DNA from: Aquaticitalea lipolytica
Lineage (GTDB): Bacteria; Bacteroidota; Bacteroidia; Flavobacteriales; Flavobacteriaceae
NCBI RefSeq assembly: GCF_014641635.1
Contig: NZ_BMIC01000010.1
Span: 1-34,713 of the forward strand
Length of the DNA: 34,713 bases
Direction: 5' to 3'
Program-made: the position numbers and the translations under genes
The notes under the pieces: model-generated
What the model saw: only the letters and a program-made list of their open reading frames with translations
Databases searched by the model: none
What the model was told of the DNA's origin: nothing
Part shown: one piece after another, positions 1-7,285 of the stretch
How the letters are laid out: each line of letters starts with the position of its first letter
How positions within the stretch are numbered: position 1 is the first letter of the stretch

Positions 1-97
1 ATTACCAACAAGTGATTACTGGTTTACTGTAGAATATGATGAACCTAACACAGGAGAACGTAAACAATTTAAAGCCCATTTTACCCTGAAAAGATAA
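1..97 (+). CDS. 3' end of a T9SS-secreted protein (type B sorting domain), partial
   Basis: Only the last 31 codons are present, read in the frame starting at base 2 and ending at TAA 95-97. The peptide begins LPTSDYWFTVEY and ends KAHFTLKR. This matches the end of the gliding-motility-associated C-terminal domain (type B sorting signal) of the type IX secretion system: a conserved PTSDYWF..EY strand, then a basic patch, then a terminal LKR. Proteins with this signal cross the outer membrane through the T9SS and stay at the surface or are released. The porP/sprF-like gene starts six bases after the stop, so the two are probably one transcript. The passenger domains lie outside the window, so the function of the whole protein cannot be told. 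Confidence 0.85.
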   Translation, partial: LPTSDYWFTVEYDEPNTGERKQFKAHFTLKR

Positions 98-103
98 TTT
101 GAT

Positions 104-1114
104 ATGAATTTAAAAAAGTATTTTTTAATAGCAGTTACAGCATTAATGACACAAATAGGAGAGGCTCAAGAAGGGCTGCCTATATATTCTGATTATTTAA
201 CAGATAATTATTATTTAATCCATCCATCTATGGCTGGTGTTGCTAATTGTGCTAAAGTAAGATTAACAGCACGTAAACAATGGTTTGGCCAAGATGATGC
301 TCCAGCATTACAAACGTTAAGTATTAATGGTCGTATTGGAGACTCTCCATCAGCAGTAGGTGCAATTGTTTATAATGATAAAAATGGGTATCACTCGCAA
401 ACGGGAGCATATTTAACTTATGCGCATCACTTGATGTTTTCTCGTAATGAGATTGACTTAAATATGTTGTCGTTTGGGTTAAGTGCTGGTGTTATACAAT
501 ATAAGTTAGATGAAACTACTTTTTTAAATGAAGGTTTTGACCCAATAATTGCAGGGATTGAGCAAAGTGCGTCAAACTTTAATATTGATTTTGGTTTTTC
601 TTATCATTTATATGATTTTTATGCGCATGCAACAGTAAAAAATGTGTTAAACAATGATGGTGTAAACTCTAATGAAAATGGTGTTTTTAAATTTGATAAT
701 TTAAGAACATTCTTATTTTCTGCAGGTAATACGTTTAGCAAATTTGGAAGTGATTGGAGTTATGAACCTTCTATTATGTTTATGCACAAAGACGGAACAA
801 AAGAGTCTTCAATAGATGTAAATGCTAAAGTTTATAAGAAAATGGACTTTGGTAAAGTTTGGGGAGGATTATCATACAGAAGAAGTTTAGATGGTGCTGA
901 ATTTTTAGATGGATCTGGTGTGAGTAGTCAAAAACTTCAATATTTTACGCCTTTTGTTGGTGTTGATTATAATAATTTTGTGTTTGCATATACATATTCA
1001 TACCAAGCAAATTCTGTTGTGTTTAATAATGGTGGTTTTCACCAACTAACACTTGGATATAACTTTAATTGTAGACGAGAGAAATACGAATGTAATTGTC
1101 CTGCAGTTAACTAA
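104..1114 (+). CDS. PorP/SprF family type IX secretion membrane protein
   Basis: 336 residues, with an N-terminal signal peptide (hydrophobic residues about 7-19, cleavage probably after EAQ). The mature part starts GLPIYSDYLTDNYYLIHPSMAG, the family hallmark: a short segment containing a Tyr-rich, N-x-x-x-x-HPS/NPA-like motif, followed by alternating beta strands of an outer-membrane barrel. Members partner with T9SS substrates; in gliding flavobacteria SprF is needed for secretion of the SprB adhesin. The position directly behind a gene ending in a type B sorting domain is the usual pairing and suggests this copy serves that upstream protein. A strong hairpin terminator follows at once. Many paralogues exist per genome, so I give no specific symbol. 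Confidence 0.9.
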   Translation: MNLKKYFLIAVTALMTQIGEAQEGLPIYSDYLTDNYYLIHPSMAGVANCAKVRLTARKQWFGQDDAPALQTLSINGRIGDSPSAVGAIVYNDKNGYHSQTGAYLTYAHHLMFSRNEIDLNMLSFGLSAGVIQYKLDETTFLNEGFDPIIAGIEQSASNFNIDFGFSYHLYDFYAHATVKNVLNNDGVNSNENGVFKFDNLRTFLFSAGNTFSKFGSDWSYEPSIMFMHKDGTKESSIDVNAKVYKKMDFGKVWGGLSYRRSLDGAEFLDGSGVSSQKLQYFTPFVGVDYNNFVFAYTYSYQANSVVFNNGGFHQLTLGYNFNCRREKYECNCPAVN

Positions 1115-1115
1115 T

Positions 1116-1146
1116 AAAAAAGCCTCGTTTTTACGAGGCTTTTTTA
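1116..1146. terminator. Rho-independent terminator, usable on both strands
   Basis: A perfect 13-bp stem (1116-1128 with 1133-1145, GC-rich core GCCTCGT/ACGAGGC) with a TTTT loop. It has an A-run on the left and a T-run on the right, starting two bases after the porP/sprF stop. Symmetry means it could also stop transcripts arriving from the minus-strand VWA gene. Confidence 0.9.
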
Positions 1147-1149
1147 TTT

Positions 1150-1252
1150 GCGTTAGTGGTTGAAGAGACATCCTTTTATAGCTTTTTTTGCTATAAAAGA
1201 TATAGCTGAAAACACGACCGCTTTTTGTGACAAACTAAAAGTGGTAACGCCC
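1150..1252 (-). repeat. Fold-back intergenic repeat, copy A
   Basis: Read on the minus strand this begins GGGCGTTACC and ends CTAACGC. It shares with copy B (7209-7282) the blocks GTCGYGTTTT, TATATCTTTT, AAAAGGATG and CTTCAACC-n-CTAACG. The ends carry a 6-bp inverted repeat (GCGTTA at 1150-1155, TAACGC at 1245-1250). The centre is a 10-bp hairpin (1173-1182 with 1190-1199). Copy A has about 20 extra bases near its 5' side compared with B. It fills the space between the converging porP/sprF and VWA genes. I recall similar sequences recurring between genes in flavobacterial genomes, but could not search. Confidence 0.75.
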
Positions 1253-1256
1253 AAAT

Positions 1257-2417
1257 TTATTGCCAGCTATATTTTTTTGCCTTTGCTTGTGTTTTTATGG
1301 CGTTTATCATTGCGTTTTCTAAACCATTAGCATCGTCTTTTTGTTGTTGAAGAATGTACAATCTTCTTTTTTCATTGAGTTTTTGAATTTCTTCTTGTAT
1401 TGCATTTCGCTCTTCGCTTTTTTTAGCAACGTAGGCTTTAATTTCAACCTTTGATTTTCCTTTTAATTCAGCAGGTAATTCACTGTCTTTTAAATCTTCA
1501 TATTTGAAAGATTTACTTTTTTCGGCATCTACTAAATCCCAAGTGTCGTTTTTATATAAATGAGAGCTTTTACTCACAGTTCGGCTAACAGCATTGGCTT
1601 CACTATAACCCTTTGCGTTTTCGTCTTGCTCTGATTGTAATGCCATTTTTTGACGACCTACACTACCATAAGCAACATAAGTATTATTTAGTTTTTTATT
1701 TAACTGAAGAATTTGGTCGTCGTAAGGTGATGCTACATAAGTTGTAGTGTGATTGTGATTTATAGCCATATAATCACCATGTGCTAAATCTGCTCCATCT
1801 TTCCAATATCCTGAAATACCTTGATTATAATCGCCACAAAAAATAGTATTAACGGTTACGTCTTTATTGTGCGCTAATTTTGCTGCTTCTTTATAGCTAA
1901 TATTACCTTGAGTAAACGGCTCGTTACCTGCTATGAAAATAAGTTTAAGGTCGTCTGGGTTATTTCCCCAATTGAGTTGGTTTAATGACGTTTGTATAAC
2001 ATGTCCGCAGTATTCATTACCTCCATTGGTGGTTAATGAAAAGAGCTGTTTTGATATTTCATCTAAATCACTGCTAAATGCTAAAACCTGACGAATAAAG
2101 CCTTCATCACCATTTAATCTGTCGTTACCATATTCATACAAAGCGATTTGTAAATTGGGTTTACTGTCGTCACATTTTGCATAAGATAACTCGTTAACAA
2201 TCTCCCAGAGCTGCGCTTTTGCTTGGTCTATTAAACCATCCATACTGTTGCTTGTGTCTAATAATAAGGCAACTTTTATGAATTGCTTACTTGGTTCGTG
2301 AATAGCAGTTTCTGCTATTGCTAAATCTTTCTCGTTTGTTTTTTTTGTGTTAGCATTGCAGGATAATAACCCAAAAAGGTATAAACCTAATGCTGTTGTT
2401 TTTAAAATAGTTTTCAT
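1257..2417 (-). CDS. VWA domain lipoprotein
   Basis: 386 residues. The N-terminus has a lipoprotein signal with lipobox LLSC, so Cys20 should be lipidated. A von Willebrand factor A domain follows from about residue 47: the MIDAS metal site DTSNS is at 54-58, with further core strands around LQIALYEYGND and LKLIFIAGNEPF. The C-terminal 100 residues are charged, with a probable coiled coil (about 325-355) and a basic end. VWA domains usually mediate metal-dependent protein contact; the partner is unknown. It lies 14 bases behind the SIMPL-like gene, almost certainly in the same operon. The 3' end abuts fold-back repeat copy A. Envelope location is inferred from the lipobox. Confidence 0.85.
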   Translation of the reverse strand: MKTILKTTALGLYLFGLLSCNANTKKTNEKDLAIAETAIHEPSKQFIKVALLLDTSNSMDGLIDQAKAQLWEIVNELSYAKCDDSKPNLQIALYEYGNDRLNGDEGFIRQVLAFSSDLDEISKQLFSLTTNGGNEYCGHVIQTSLNQLNWGNNPDDLKLIFIAGNEPFTQGNISYKEAAKLAHNKDVTVNTIFCGDYNQGISGYWKDGADLAHGDYMAINHNHTTTYVASPYDDQILQLNKKLNNTYVAYGSVGRQKMALQSEQDENAKGYSEANAVSRTVSKSSHLYKNDTWDLVDAEKSKSFKYEDLKDSELPAELKGKSKVEIKAYVAKKSEERNAIQEEIQKLNEKRRLYILQQQKDDANGLENAMINAIKTQAKAKKYSWQ

Positions 2418-2431
2418 AGTATTTCTAATCT

Positions 2432-3460
2432 TTAATTTGTTTTTAATTCTTTAACATCAATAGTTCCGTTTGGTGAAACCACATAATATTTGTGTGTAGT
2501 TTCGGTTTTAGTAACGGTTTTTACTTCTTCTTTTGGTTTTGGTGTTAGTTGTATTTTTATATTCATTCCAATTTGAGTCACTGGTTCTAAAATGGAAGGA
2601 TTGATAACAATATCATAATTCTCGTAGGTTAAAGGTTGGTAGTAATATGAGGTTTGTTTTTTTGCTGTTAGCACACCTCTTTTTTTCTGAAAAGCTTCAA
2701 ATGAGATACTGTTAAATGCTTGATAGCTTTGGTAAAAATCTTTAGGGAAATAGCAATATTTATCATCAGCCATTGAGATGTTATAATTAGATAAATCGAA
2801 ACCTAGAGCTTTATAATAAGCTCTTTTGTCTTCAATTAATTTTAAAAGTTCGGTTTGTATATTTTTATATACTTGTGCAATGTTTTCTATAAAATAATCG
2901 ACCTTAACCAAATTATAAACTTCACTTTCTGCACAAGCAGTTAGTATATCTTCAAACTGATCAGTTTTAGTAAACTGAATGTGAATGTTTTGTTGTAGCT
3001 CAAAGCCTTTTGGAACTTCTGTGTAAGTTTTGCTGAATAGTTTTTTTTGAACCTCTACCTCATAATTTGGAACGAATGAAATAACGTCTATTACGACATC
3101 TTTATTTAAAATTCCAATTGTATTAAGCTTGTTTTTAATTTTATTAATACGTGTATTCATCATCATATTCGTGCTATCTGCAGTAGAGCCAATTTGCGAT
3201 ACATTAAATATGGCTGTATATGTAGTGGCTTTTACATTTTGAAGGGCTTTTACATCTATAAAAAGAATGTTACTTGGGTTTAATGGGTTGTTAATTCGTT
3301 GTTGTACTACTGGGTTGTAAATAGTAGCATTGCCACTACTTAAAATATTCTGCCTCGAAATTTGAAAATCGGCATCATTATAATTGCCTTTGTGTTGCGA
3401 ATAAAATTCAAGAGCAGTAAATAGTAGAAGTAATGTTAGGATTTGTTTTTTCATTTTCAT
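2432..3460 (-). CDS. Secreted SIMPL-like (DUF541) protein
   Basis: 342 residues with a signal peptide (hydrophobic 6-18, then FYSQ). Residues about 65-215 look like a SIMPL/DUF541 domain: a strand TYTAIFNVSQ, a helix with the pattern RINKIKNKLNTIGILNKDVVID, the strand with FVPNYEVE, then FELQQNIHIQFTKTDQFEDIL and a second alpha/beta unit. This is recognised by pattern only, so the family call is moderate. The remainder holds no motif I know and ends in a low-complexity segment before the C-terminus. SIMPL proteins are periplasmic or envelope proteins of poorly known role. It is first in a two-gene unit with the VWA lipoprotein and divergent from the LytS/LytTR pair, which may regulate it. Confidence 0.7.
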   Translation of the reverse strand: MKMKKQILTLLLLFTALEFYSQHKGNYNDADFQISRQNILSSGNATIYNPVVQQRINNPLNPSNILFIDVKALQNVKATTYTAIFNVSQIGSTADSTNMMMNTRINKIKNKLNTIGILNKDVVIDVISFVPNYEVEVQKKLFSKTYTEVPKGFELQQNIHIQFTKTDQFEDILTACAESEVYNLVKVDYFIENIAQVYKNIQTELLKLIEDKRAYYKALGFDLSNYNISMADDKYCYFPKDFYQSYQAFNSISFEAFQKKRGVLTAKKQTSYYYQPLTYENYDIVINPSILEPVTQIGMNIKIQLTPKPKEEVKTVTKTETTHKYYVVSPNGTIDVKELKTN

Positions 3461-3516
3461 TTGTTTTTTGATTAATACAGTAAATCTAGAAGCAACATTT
3501 TTAGATAAAAAACCAG

Positions 3517-3612
3517 AATGAGTGAATGATTAATATGAATGAGTAAGACAGTACATAAAATGAGTGAAGCTTTACTTTTTTAATGGGAATAGATTAAAAA
3601 TTGAAAATGAGT
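3517..3612. promoter_or_regulatory. Phased direct repeats, candidate LytTR operator
   Basis: The motif AATGAGT occurs at 3517-3523, 3538-3544 and 3559-3565, exactly 21 bp apart, each followed by G/A then A. A fourth copy at 3606-3612 is off phase and forms a dyad TGAGT-n9-ACTCA (3608-3626) with sequence to its right. LytTR regulators such as AgrA, AlgR and LytR bind pairs of about 9-bp direct repeats with about 12-bp spacers, giving a period of 21 bp. The array lies in the gap between the SIMPL/VWA unit and the LytS/LytTR unit and could serve either. Binding is inference. Confidence 0.5.
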
Positions 3613-3683
3613 ATTTTATTTACTCAATTAAAGTATGTAGTTTAGCTTCAATGAATTCAGATAATGTATTCAAAACATAATAA

Positions 3684-5858
3684 ATGAAGTCTCTATTTAA
3701 ATATATTTTTGTTTTTCTATTTTGTGCTTTGCCAACACAGCAGCTACATTCTCAAGAGAAGAATGCAGAACGTCGCGCTTTAGAACCACTATATGAAGTT
3801 AGAGGGTCTGTTAGAGAAAGTGATACATATAAACCAATTTCTAAAGTTAATATTGAGGTCAATGGAGGCGCATATACTGTTACGGGAAACGATGGTGATT
3901 TTAGAATTAAAGTTAGAACAGGAGATGAACTTATTATAAGACACAAAGATTTTGAAACGGTTTACTATACTATAAAAGATAATGAACGAATAATAGTAGA
4001 AGTAAAACCTTCAAACCCAACTAACCAAGTAGATTCAAAATATAGGAAGAGTATAAAATCGTTTAATTCATTAATAGATTCTGCTTCTACATATCTAAAG
4101 AAAGATGCTGAAAAAAGTATTCAGTTTGTTGCAGATGCACTATCACAAAGCAACTCAGTAAAGCAAAGCGCTGAAGCTTATGAGCTTCTTGCAGATATAA
4201 ATGTGTATTGGAAGCAATACGATTTAGCCGTCTCTAATTATAGGATTAGTCTTCAAAACACATCTAATAATGAAGTTAAACTAAAACTTGGTAAGGCTTA
4301 TGAGCTTAATAAAAATTACCAAGAAAGTATTGAAACCTATAAAGGAATTAAAAATTCTGAACTTTCAAATTGGCAGCTAATAACAATGTATGAAGGATTA
4401 GGAGATACCTATGTTGCAATTAAAAAATATGATTTAGCAATTGACAACTATAAAAAGGGACTTGAAGTTGCTCAAAAGCATTTAATTGCTCCAAAAGTCA
4501 CTGATTTAAATTCTAAAATTGCACAAGCATATAATGCTTCAGGCAAGGTTGATAAAGCTAAAGATTATTTTGAAAATTCACTCAATTTAGCATCAAAAGA
4601 GAATAAAACTAGAGCAGTAAAAGAGAAAATTGTAGTGGCCGATTTTCAAAATACGAATAGAGGCTATTATGATGAGATAGAATTGCGTAAAGAGGCTCTT
4701 AAAGATATTGAGGATATTGAAAAAGACTCTGTTTTAGATAATGAAAGCCCATTGACATCACAGAAGCAAAATTATAAAATTGGAAACGCCTATTTTTTAC
4801 AGAAAGATTATGCTAATGCAATTCCATATTTACAAAAAAGTATTTCTGAAGCTTCTAAAAGGGAAGATTTAATTGTAAAAAAAGATGCTACTCGTAAGTT
4901 GTCTGATGTGTATTATGACGCTGGAGATTTTGAAAAAGCATTATTAGCTTATCAGGAATATACAGAAGTTGTTGACGAGTTATATGTAAAAAAAGAACAA
5001 GAATTATCTTATGCATCTCGTTTCAACAAAAACATAATTGAAAAACAAAATAGAATATTAAGTTTAGAGTCAGACAGGCAATTATCTCAAAGTCAGTATC
5101 AATTAACAACCGAGCGCAATAAAAGCCAACAACTAATTATATACTCTCTTATTTTTGGATTACTCCTGTTATTAATTACTGCTTATTTTATGTTTAAGTA
5201 CATAAAACAACAGCGATTAGCCAATAACTTGTTAGCTTTAAAATCGTTACGAAGCCAAATGAATCCTCATTTTATTTTTAATGCATTAAACTCTGTAAAT
5301 AGTTTTATTGCATCAAATGATGAGCGAACAGCAAATAAGTACCTATCCGATTTTTCGCAATTAATGAGAGCAGTTTTAGAGAATAGTGATGAAGATTTTA
5401 TTCCATTAAGTAAAGAAATTGAACTGCTAGAACTCTATACCAAGTTAGAACATTTCAGGTTTAAAGATAAATTTGATTACGATATTACTGTAGACAAATC
5501 AATTAATATTGAGGAGTTTCAAATTCCGCCAATGCTATTACAGCCATATATAGAGAATGCAGTGTGGCATGGCTTACGCTATAAAACGGAAAAAGGACAA
5601 CTAAATATCAACATAGCTAAAAAAAGTGAAGATGAAATCACCATCACTATTGCAGATGATGGCATAGGAAGAACACGTTCAAAAGCTTTAAAAACTGAAA
5701 ATCAGAAAAAGCAAAACTCGAAAGGCATGGGGAATATTAAAAAGCGAGTTGCAATTCTAAATGAAATGTATAAAGATAAAGTAGATGTATTTGTTGATGA
5801 TTTTCAAGCCACTGAAGATTCTGGAACCAAAGTTGTTGTGACACTTAAAAAAGATTAA
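3684..5858 (+). CDS. LytS-type sensor histidine kinase with carboxypeptidase-regulatory-like and TPR sensor region
   Basis: 724 residues. Order: signal peptide (1-24, ending LHSQ); a carboxypeptidase-D-regulatory-like beta domain at about 38-108 (VRGSV.. through DGDFRIKVRTGDELIIRHKDF); TPR-like helical repeats at about 125-440, with pairs such as YKQYDLAVSNYRISL-type and YFLQKDYANAIPYLQKSI helices; a coiled coil; one membrane helix at 485-504; a His_kinase domain (PF06580 type) with QMNPHFIFNALNSV, where His529 is the phosphoacceptor; then an ATPase domain with the N-box PPMLLQPYIENAVWHG and ADDGIGR. The sensor part is therefore predicted to lie in the periplasm. The partner LytTR regulator follows 88 bases downstream. 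Phased repeats upstream suggest autoregulation. Confidence 0.9.
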   Translation: MKSLFKYIFVFLFCALPTQQLHSQEKNAERRALEPLYEVRGSVRESDTYKPISKVNIEVNGGAYTVTGNDGDFRIKVRTGDELIIRHKDFETVYYTIKDNERIIVEVKPSNPTNQVDSKYRKSIKSFNSLIDSASTYLKKDAEKSIQFVADALSQSNSVKQSAEAYELLADINVYWKQYDLAVSNYRISLQNTSNNEVKLKLGKAYELNKNYQESIETYKGIKNSELSNWQLITMYEGLGDTYVAIKKYDLAIDNYKKGLEVAQKHLIAPKVTDLNSKIAQAYNASGKVDKAKDYFENSLNLASKENKTRAVKEKIVVADFQNTNRGYYDEIELRKEALKDIEDIEKDSVLDNESPLTSQKQNYKIGNAYFLQKDYANAIPYLQKSISEASKREDLIVKKDATRKLSDVYYDAGDFEKALLAYQEYTEVVDELYVKKEQELSYASRFNKNIIEKQNRILSLESDRQLSQSQYQLTTERNKSQQLIIYSLIFGLLLLLITAYFMFKYIKQQRLANNLLALKSLRSQMNPHFIFNALNSVNSFIASNDERTANKYLSDFSQLMRAVLENSDEDFIPLSKEIELLELYTKLEHFRFKDKFDYDITVDKSINIEEFQIPPMLLQPYIENAVWHGLRYKTEKGQLNINIAKKSEDEITITIADDGIGRTRSKALKTENQKKQNSKGMGNIKKRVAILNEMYKDKVDVFVDDFQATEDSGTKVVVTLKKD

Positions 5859-5946
5859 ATGAAACATCTACGAATATAATAAAGTCAAACAAAAATATGA
5901 TTATATAGATGTTACATGTGACCTTATAAAAAAATAAATAATACAC

Positions 5947-6684
5947 ATGAAATTAAATGCCATCATTGTCGAAGACGAAGAAACTAGTAGAGAAATTTTA
6001 AAAAATTATCTCAAAAAATACTGCCCAAATGTGAATGTTTTGGGAGAAGCTTCTAATGTAGATGAAGCGTTAATACTTATACGAAACAATGATTTAGACC
6101 TCGTATTTCTTGATGTAGAAATGCCTTATGGAAATGCTTTCGATTTGCTTGATAAAGTTGGCGATATTAATTTCGAAACCATTTTTGTTACCGCTTATAA
6201 CCATTATGCAATAGATGCCTTAAATGCGCATGCATCATACTATTTAATGAAACCAATTTCAATTGACGAACTTATTAAGGCTGTTGATTATGTTACCGAA
6301 ATAAAAACTAAAGAAGACGCATTGCAAGACCAAGTGTTAATACCAAAAACCAATAATGTTAATGGTAAAATAACAATACCACAACAAGATGGCTTTGAGG
6401 TTATAAATACTTCAGATATTTTATATTGCAAAGCAGACGATAACTATACCGAAATTTATCTTAACACAAATAAAAAGAAACTAGTTAGCAAAACATTAAA
6501 GTATTTTGAAGATGCATTAAACGATACAAACTTTGCAAGAGTCCATAAATCGTATTTAGTTAATGTCAACGAAATAGTGAAGTATGTTAAAGGAAAAGGA
6601 GGAAGCGTTGTATTAAGTAACGGAAAAGAAATTATGGTTTCTGCCTCAAAAAAATCAGAATTATTATCATATTTTAAATCATAA
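5947..6684 (+). CDS. LytTR-family response regulator
   Basis: 245 residues. A receiver domain (1-~120) has the acidic pair Glu9/Asp10, phosphoacceptor Asp56 in LVFLDVEMP, conserved Thr in FVTAY and Lys102 in LMKP. A LytTR DNA-binding domain (~140-243) follows, with the typical IL YCKADDNYTEIYL strand, the FARVHKSYLVNVNEI motif and the closing strand. It would be phosphorylated by the neighbouring LytS-type kinase and bind direct-repeat operators. The gamma-carbonic anhydrase gene begins three bases after its stop, so that enzyme is probably co-transcribed. An 8-bp inverted repeat (5863-5870 with 5906-5913) lies in the leader between kinase and regulator; I assign it no function. Confidence 0.93.
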   Translation: MKLNAIIVEDEETSREILKNYLKKYCPNVNVLGEASNVDEALILIRNNDLDLVFLDVEMPYGNAFDLLDKVGDINFETIFVTAYNHYAIDALNAHASYYLMKPISIDELIKAVDYVTEIKTKEDALQDQVLIPKTNNVNGKITIPQQDGFEVINTSDILYCKADDNYTEIYLNTNKKKLVSKTLKYFEDALNDTNFARVHKSYLVNVNEIVKYVKGKGGSVVLSNGKEIMVSASKKSELLSYFKS

Positions 6685-6687
6685 AAA

Positions 6688-7203
6688 ATGCCAATTATAA
6701 AACCAGTAAACGGAAAATCTCCACAAATTCCAGAAGATTGCTATATAGCAGAAAATGCTACTATTGTTGGCGAAGTTACAATGGGTAACCAATGTAGTGT
6801 TTGGTTTAATGCTGTAATACGAGGAGATGTACACTACATAAAAATGGGCAATAAGGTTAATGTTCAAGATGGAGCAGTGATACATGCAACCTATCAAAAA
6901 TCACCAACAACGATTGGTAACAATGTGTCTATTGGACATAATGCTATAGTACATGGTTGTACAATTCACGATAACGTGCTTATTGGTATGGGAAGCATTG
7001 TAATGGACGATTGCGTTGTGGAGAGTAATAGTATAATTGCAGCAGGAGCTGTGGTGACTCAAAACACAAGAGTAGAAGCAGGAAGTATTTACGCTGGAGT
7101 TCCTGCAAAAAAAGTAAAAGATATTAGTAAAGAATTAATTTCTGGAGAAATAGACAGAATAGCTAATAACTATGTTAAATATTCAAGTTGGTTTAAAGAG
7201 TAG
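6688..7203 (+). CDS. Gamma-carbonic anhydrase family protein (left-handed beta helix)
   Basis: 171 residues, the usual length of the YrdA/CaiE-like gamma-carbonic anhydrase family. Hexapeptide repeats run from about 20 to 140 (for example ATIVGEV, VWFNAVIRGD, TIGNNVSIGHNAIVHGC, VLIGMGSIV). The three zinc-ligand histidines expected of the family are at 66 (VIHA), 84 (IGHN) and 89 (VHGC). The substrate would be CO2/bicarbonate, but many members of this family have no proven activity. The start ATG is three bases after the LytTR regulator stop. The tail ends a few bases before fold-back repeat copy B. Confidence 0.9.
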   Translation: MPIIKPVNGKSPQIPEDCYIAENATIVGEVTMGNQCSVWFNAVIRGDVHYIKMGNKVNVQDGAVIHATYQKSPTTIGNNVSIGHNAIVHGCTIHDNVLIGMGSIVMDDCVVESNSIIAAGAVVTQNTRVEAGSIYAGVPAKKVKDISKELISGEIDRIANNYVKYSSWFKE

Positions 7204-7208
7204 TTTTT

Positions 7209-7282
7209 GGGCGTTACCTTTCAGGTCGCGTTTTTCGTTATATCTTTTTTTAAAAAAAGGATGCCACTTCAACCGCTAACGC
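7209..7282 (+). repeat. Fold-back intergenic repeat, copy B
   Basis: The 74-bp sequence starts GGGCGTTACC and ends ACCGCTAACGC, with terminal inverted repeats GCGTTA (7211-7216) and TAACGC (7277-7282). The central palindrome is CTTTTTTT/AAAAAAAG (7244-7259). It matches copy A at 1150-1252 in opposite orientation. It lies between the converging gamma-carbonic anhydrase and murI genes and leaves only a few bases to either stop codon. Confidence 0.75.
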
Positions 7283-7285
7283 AGG

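Noticed and set aside
5863-5913. Inverted repeat AACATCTA/TAGATGTT between kinase and regulator
   Set aside because: Only 8 bp with a 35-base loop in AT-rich DNA; could arise by chance and lacks a T-run for a terminator.
6679-6897. 72-residue minus-strand frame over the carbonic anhydrase start
   Set aside because: Antisense to a well-supported gene, with composition typical of a shadow frame.
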